Part shown: positions 5,882 to 8,332 of the stretch, one piece after another
How positions within the stretch are numbered: the first letter of the stretch is position 1
Layout: every line of letters starts with the position of its first letter
Origin: Chloroflexota bacterium
Lineage (GTDB): Bacteria; Chloroflexota; Anaerolineae; UBA3071
Length of the DNA stretch: 8,332 nucleotides
Assembly (NCBI GenBank): GCA_014383605.1
Contig: JACNHM010000187.1
Location: forward strand, 1 to 8,332
Direction: 5' to 3'
The notes under the pieces: generated by a model
What the model saw: the letters and a program-made list of their open reading frames with translations, nothing else
Told to the model about the DNA's origin: nothing
Databases searched by the model: none
Translations under genes and position numbers: made by a program

Positions 5882-7148
5882 TCCAGACAATAAAGCTTTG
5901 TCGCCTCGCCGCCGCGTCGTCGTCACCGGGCTGGGAGCCATCACGCCGGTGGGGTTGACGGCGCCGGAAAGCTGGGAGGCCTTCGTCGCCGGTCGCTCGG
6001 GCGTGGGCCCTGTCACCCAGTTCGATGCCAGCCCCTATCCCTCCCGCATCGCCGCTGAGGTCAAGGGGTTCGATCCACGCAACACCATGGACGGCAAGGA
6101 GGCCAAGTACATAGCTGCTCGCTGTTCGCAGTTCACCGTGGTCGCCGCTCAGGAGGCGTTGAGCGACGCGGGCCTGAACTGGCCGCTGACGGACGGTGAG
6201 CGAGCCGCTGTGGTGCTGGGCACTGGCCTGGGGGGCCTCGAACTGTACAACGAAGGCATCCGCCGCATGGCAAAGCACAACAGCACTCGCATTCATCCCA
6301 TGACAGCCATCGGCGGACTGGCGAACATGCCCGCCTTTCACCTGAGCCAGCGCTACGGCTGCGAAGGCCCGTTGAACACGGTGGTCACGGCCTGCGCCGC
6401 AGGCACTCAGGCGGTGGGGGAGGCTATGGAATTGATCCGTCGCGGTGCTGCCGACCTGGTGCTCACCGGCGGCGTGGAGGCGCTGATCATTGACCTCTTT
6501 TACGCCGGATTCTGCGCCATGCGCATCCTCTCCACGCGCAACGACGAGCCGGAGCGGGCCAGCCGCCCCTTCGACGCTGACCGCGATGGCTTCATCATCG
6601 GCGAGGGCTGCGCGGTGCTGGTGTTGGAGAGCCTGGAGCGCGCCCAGGCCCGCGGCGCCCGCATCTACGCCGAAGTGCTCGGCCAAGGGGCCTCGGCCGA
6701 TGCCCATCACATCGCGGCCCCGCACCCGGAGGGGGCAGGGGCGGCGCGAGCCATGCGCTGGGCGCTGGCCGACGCCGGCATCGAACCAACGGACGTGGAT
6801 TACATCAACGCCCACGGCACGGCCACCGAGCTGAACGATATCACCGAAACGATGGCCATCAAGCAGGTCTTCGGCGAGCACGCTCACCGGCTGGCGATCA
6901 GCTCCACCAAGTCCATGATCGGCCATTGTTTCGGCGGCGCCGGGGCTATCGAGGCGCTGGCCTGCGTCTACAGCGTGTACCACAACGTCATTCATCCGAC
7001 CATCAACTACGAGACCCCTGACCCGGCCTGCGATCTGGACTACGTGCCCAACGTGGCCCGCCAGGCGCAGGTGAACGTGGCTATGTCCAATTCGTTCGGC
7101 CTGGGCGGACAAAACGCTTGCCTGGTCGTAGGCAAGTATGGGGGTTGA
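5862..7148 (+). CDS. fabF: 3-oxoacyl-[acyl-carrier-protein] synthase II (KAS II)
   Basis: 428-aa condensing enzyme of type II fatty acid synthesis: decarboxylative condensation of malonyl-ACP with acyl-ACP in the cytoplasm. The thiolase-fold signature starts at RRVVVTGLGAITPVG (17-31). The Cys-His-His triad is visible: Cys178 in VVTACAAGT, His318 in NAHGTATELND, and His355 in STKSMIGHCFGGAGA, with the usual Lys350. The C-terminal Gly-rich loop NSFGLGGQN is at 410-418. The length is slightly above the usual roughly 410-415 aa because about 15 residues precede the conserved core, and these come from the region overlapping the upstream gene (20-bp overlap, 5862-5881). No other fab or acpP gene is in the window, so the specific physiological partner cannot be seen. 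GC is much higher than in the gene it overlaps. KAS II is favoured over KAS I, with a small chance of a specialised ketosynthase. Confidence 0.96.
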   Translation: MLRSRGNPDNKALSPRRRVVVTGLGAITPVGLTAPESWEAFVAGRSGVGPVTQFDASPYPSRIAAEVKGFDPRNTMDGKEAKYIAARCSQFTVVAAQEALSDAGLNWPLTDGERAAVVLGTGLGGLELYNEGIRRMAKHNSTRIHPMTAIGGLANMPAFHLSQRYGCEGPLNTVVTACAAGTQAVGEAMELIRRGAADLVLTGGVEALIIDLFYAGFCAMRILSTRNDEPERASRPFDADRDGFIIGEGCAVLVLESLERAQARGARIYAEVLGQGASADAHHIAAPHPEGAGAARAMRWALADAGIEPTDVDYINAHGTATELNDITETMAIKQVFGEHAHRLAISSTKSMIGHCFGGAGAIEALACVYSVYHNVIHPTINYETPDPACDLDYVPNVARQAQVNVAMSNSFGLGGQNACLVVGKYGG

Positions 7149-7180
7149 AGGTTCGAAGGTTCAAGGGTTTCAGGTTCGGA
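7143..7180 (+). repeat. Degenerate GGTT heptad/octad repeat at the fabF 3' end
   Basis: Five consecutive units, GGTTGAA, GGTTCGAA, GGTTCAAG, GGTTTCA and GGTTCGGA, run with periods of 7 or 8 bp and include the fabF stop codon (7146-7148) in the first unit. The pattern resembles the GGTTTGA heptads in the polA leader. It sits in the 137-bp gap before the NERD-like gene. TATACA at 7184-7189 just after it could be a -10 element, but no convincing -35 accompanies it. Confidence 0.65.
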
Positions 7181-7285
7181 ACGTATACAGAGTCGCTCGT
7201 CACGGTATCAACGGATGACACGGCTACCATCTTACCCAGGACGTGTCCGTCCAGCGGGAGCGAACTTGGAAAGCGAGAGAATGGT

Positions 7286-7981
7286 ATGCACATTCATCTT
7301 AACGAAAGACTGATCGAGCGGCGGGCGAAGATTGGCCGCTACGCCAGCACCGCGGGTCTGATCGTGCTGCTGATCGGCATGGTCGCCACCCTGCGCGGCC
7401 CACAGTACGTCTGGGTGGCGTTTGGCTGCCTGCTGATCGGCCTCATCGCCTCGCAGGTGGGCACCTACCACATGCGCCGCTGGGGCCGCAGCCCCCGTCC
7501 CGACGAGGTGCTGACGACGAGCTTGAAGGGGCTGGATAAACGCTATCACTTCTACGCCTGGCTGCTGCCGGCCGACTACGTGCTGCTGGGGCCGGCGGGC
7601 CTGTTCGTCTTCGTCACCAAGGATCAGACGGGCGACGTGGAGTACCGCAACGGGCGCTGGCGTCAGCCCTTCCGGTGGACGCGCCTGCTCACCATTTTTG
7701 CCCAGGAGGGATTGGGGGATCCGCAGCGCGAGGCGGCGGGCCAGGTGGCCAAGATAGAACGTTTCATCGCTGAGCGGCTACCGGAGGAAGAGGCTGCTGC
7801 TGTGCCCGTGCAAGGCGTGGTCACTTTCCTGTCGCCCAACGTGCAGTTGGGCCTTGATGAAGAACCGGCTGTGCCTGTGCTGCAGGCCAAACAGCTCAAG
7901 GACCACGTCCGCGGCCTGGGCAAGGGGAATAAGCTGTCTGGAGAACTGCGCAAGAAGCTGGAGGAACTGTTCGGAGTGTAG
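7286..7981 (+). CDS. Two-TM membrane protein with degenerate NERD-like domain
   Basis: 231 aa from the ATG at 7286. Residues 1-18 are charged, then two hydrophobic helices (about 19-37 and 41-58) form a hairpin that would anchor the rest in the cytoplasm. Residues 84-160 resemble a NERD (nuclease-related) domain: YHFYAWLLPADYVLLGPAGL, then FVFVTKDQTGDVEYRNGRW and a helix with QVAKIERFIAERL. NERD proteins usually read IDHxxxGPxGxFxIExK; here Asp97 is kept but the ExK Glu is replaced (V110-T111-K112), so nuclease activity is doubtful. The C-terminal part (173-231) has VQGVVTFLSPNVQL and ends in a Lys-rich helix. The upstream reading frame is open to 7118, but that stretch overlaps fabF and the repeat and looks non-coding. 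The ribosome site at 7286 is weak (GAGAGA, five bases upstream). It is convergent with thyX. NERD assignment is by pattern. Confidence 0.8.
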   Translation: MHIHLNERLIERRAKIGRYASTAGLIVLLIGMVATLRGPQYVWVAFGCLLIGLIASQVGTYHMRRWGRSPRPDEVLTTSLKGLDKRYHFYAWLLPADYVLLGPAGLFVFVTKDQTGDVEYRNGRWRQPFRWTRLLTIFAQEGLGDPQREAAGQVAKIERFIAERLPEEEAAAVPVQGVVTFLSPNVQLGLDEEPAVPVLQAKQLKDHVRGLGKGNKLSGELRKKLEELFGV

Positions 7982-8004
7982 GAGTGCGCTTGCGGATGGA
8001 CACA

Positions 8005-8036
8005 GAGGCCCGGCTGCAGAGCCGGGTCTCTTCTTT
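8005..8036 (+). terminator. Intrinsic terminator after the NERD-like gene
   Basis: An 11-bp stem (8005-8015 with 8020-8030, one G-T wobble, GC-rich core CCCGGCT/AGCCGGG) with a GCAG loop is followed by TTCTTT. It begins 24 bp after the plus-strand stop codon and ends just before the thyX stop. The T-tract is on the plus strand only, so it should serve mainly the NERD-like gene, although the stem could also block thyX transcripts arriving from the right. Confidence 0.8.
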
Positions 8037-8041
8037 ACTGT

Positions 8042-8332
8042 TCACTCCTCCGCGTAGCGCTCGTAGAAGTCGCCGAAAACGGATGGGGCCAGGGGATAGA
8101 CCAACCGCAGCATCTCCCGTGCCACGGCCCGGATCTCCCACTGGGCCGACCGATGCAGCCGCACGCGGAAGAAATGGCGCAGCGAGCGACCGTTCATCGT
8201 CACCACGATGCGCGTGGCCATGGCATTGGGCAACAGGAACCGGGCGTCTTCTTTGCGGATGCCTCGCTCCCGCAGCGCCTGGTAGGCCTCGGTCACGTCA
8301 TCTACCGCTTGCTGCCAGACGGTTCGCGCTTC
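8042..8332 (-). CDS. thyX: Flavin-dependent thymidylate synthase, C-terminal part (5' end outside window)
   Basis: The last 96 residues of ThyX, which methylates dUMP to dTMP using FAD, NAD(P)H and methylenetetrahydrofolate. The reading frame stays open to the window edge, so the GTG at 8296 is internal and not the start. The family signature is clear: EDARFLLPNA, TRIVVTMNGRSLRHFF with the Arg-Ser substrate-binding segment, and SAQWEIRAVAREML. The tail VYPLAPSVFGDFYERYAEE is the usual end of the protein. The N-terminal half, including the RHR-x7-S motif, is not in the window. A stop codon at 8042-8044 ends the frame a few bases after the plus-strand terminator. Confidence 0.95.
   Translation of the reverse strand, partial: EARTVWQQAVDDVTEAYQALRERGIRKEDARFLLPNAMATRIVVTMNGRSLRHFFRVRLHRSAQWEIRAVAREMLRLVYPLAPSVFGDFYERYAEE

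Noticed and set aside
5865..7112. 415-aa minus-strand open frame opposite fabF
   Set aside because: Shadow of the fabF codon pattern: no domain, no ribosome site noted, and fabF has its full catalytic triad.
7118..7285. Longer N-terminus for the NERD-like protein
   Set aside because: The added stretch overlaps fabF and the GGTT repeat array, lacks a ribosome site and has no protein-like character; the ATG at 7286 directly precedes the expected charged start and TM hairpin.

Overview
This window looks like chromosomal DNA from a moderately GC-rich bacterium, most plausibly a Chloroflexota (Anaerolineae-like) member. That assignment is an inference from style: a lipoprotein with a Pro/Thr linker right after the lipidated Cys, a flavin-dependent thymidylate synthase (ThyX), a UPF0175 protein, and intergenic heptad and palindromic repeats. 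No rRNA, tRNA, CRISPR array or transposase gene is visible.

Layout. The left third is polA on the minus strand: a full-length DNA polymerase I with 5' nuclease, proofreading and polymerase domains whose motifs are all intact. Upstream of it is a 262-bp divergent intergenic region. It holds a good polA promoter, a heptad-repeat hairpin in the predicted polA leader, a 35-bp near-perfect palindrome, and a promoter for a plus-strand lipoprotein with an NTF2/SnoaL-like fold. Next comes a compact plus-strand block of visibly lower GC (about 3.8-5.9 kb). It carries a UPF0175 small HTH protein, an SPPY-type DNA methyltransferase with a poly-C(8) tract near its 5' end, and an unrecognised 109-aa protein overlapping the methyltransferase by 14 bp. 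That block runs directly into fabF (beta-ketoacyl-ACP synthase II), whose Shine-Dalgarno and start codon lie inside the 109-aa gene. After fabF come another heptad-like repeat, a two-TM protein with a degenerate NERD-like domain, an intrinsic terminator, and the 3' end of a convergent thyX that runs off the window.

How the parts may work together. polA and thyX are housekeeping DNA-metabolism genes, fabF belongs to fatty acid synthesis, and the lipoprotein and NERD-like protein are envelope or membrane accessories. The UPF0175-methyltransferase-109-aa block reads like a small acquired modification cassette spliced tightly against fabF. The homopolymer tract, the missing toxin or endonuclease partner, and the coupling to fabF are the most interesting points. 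Nothing here proves a new system; that block is the best candidate for one.
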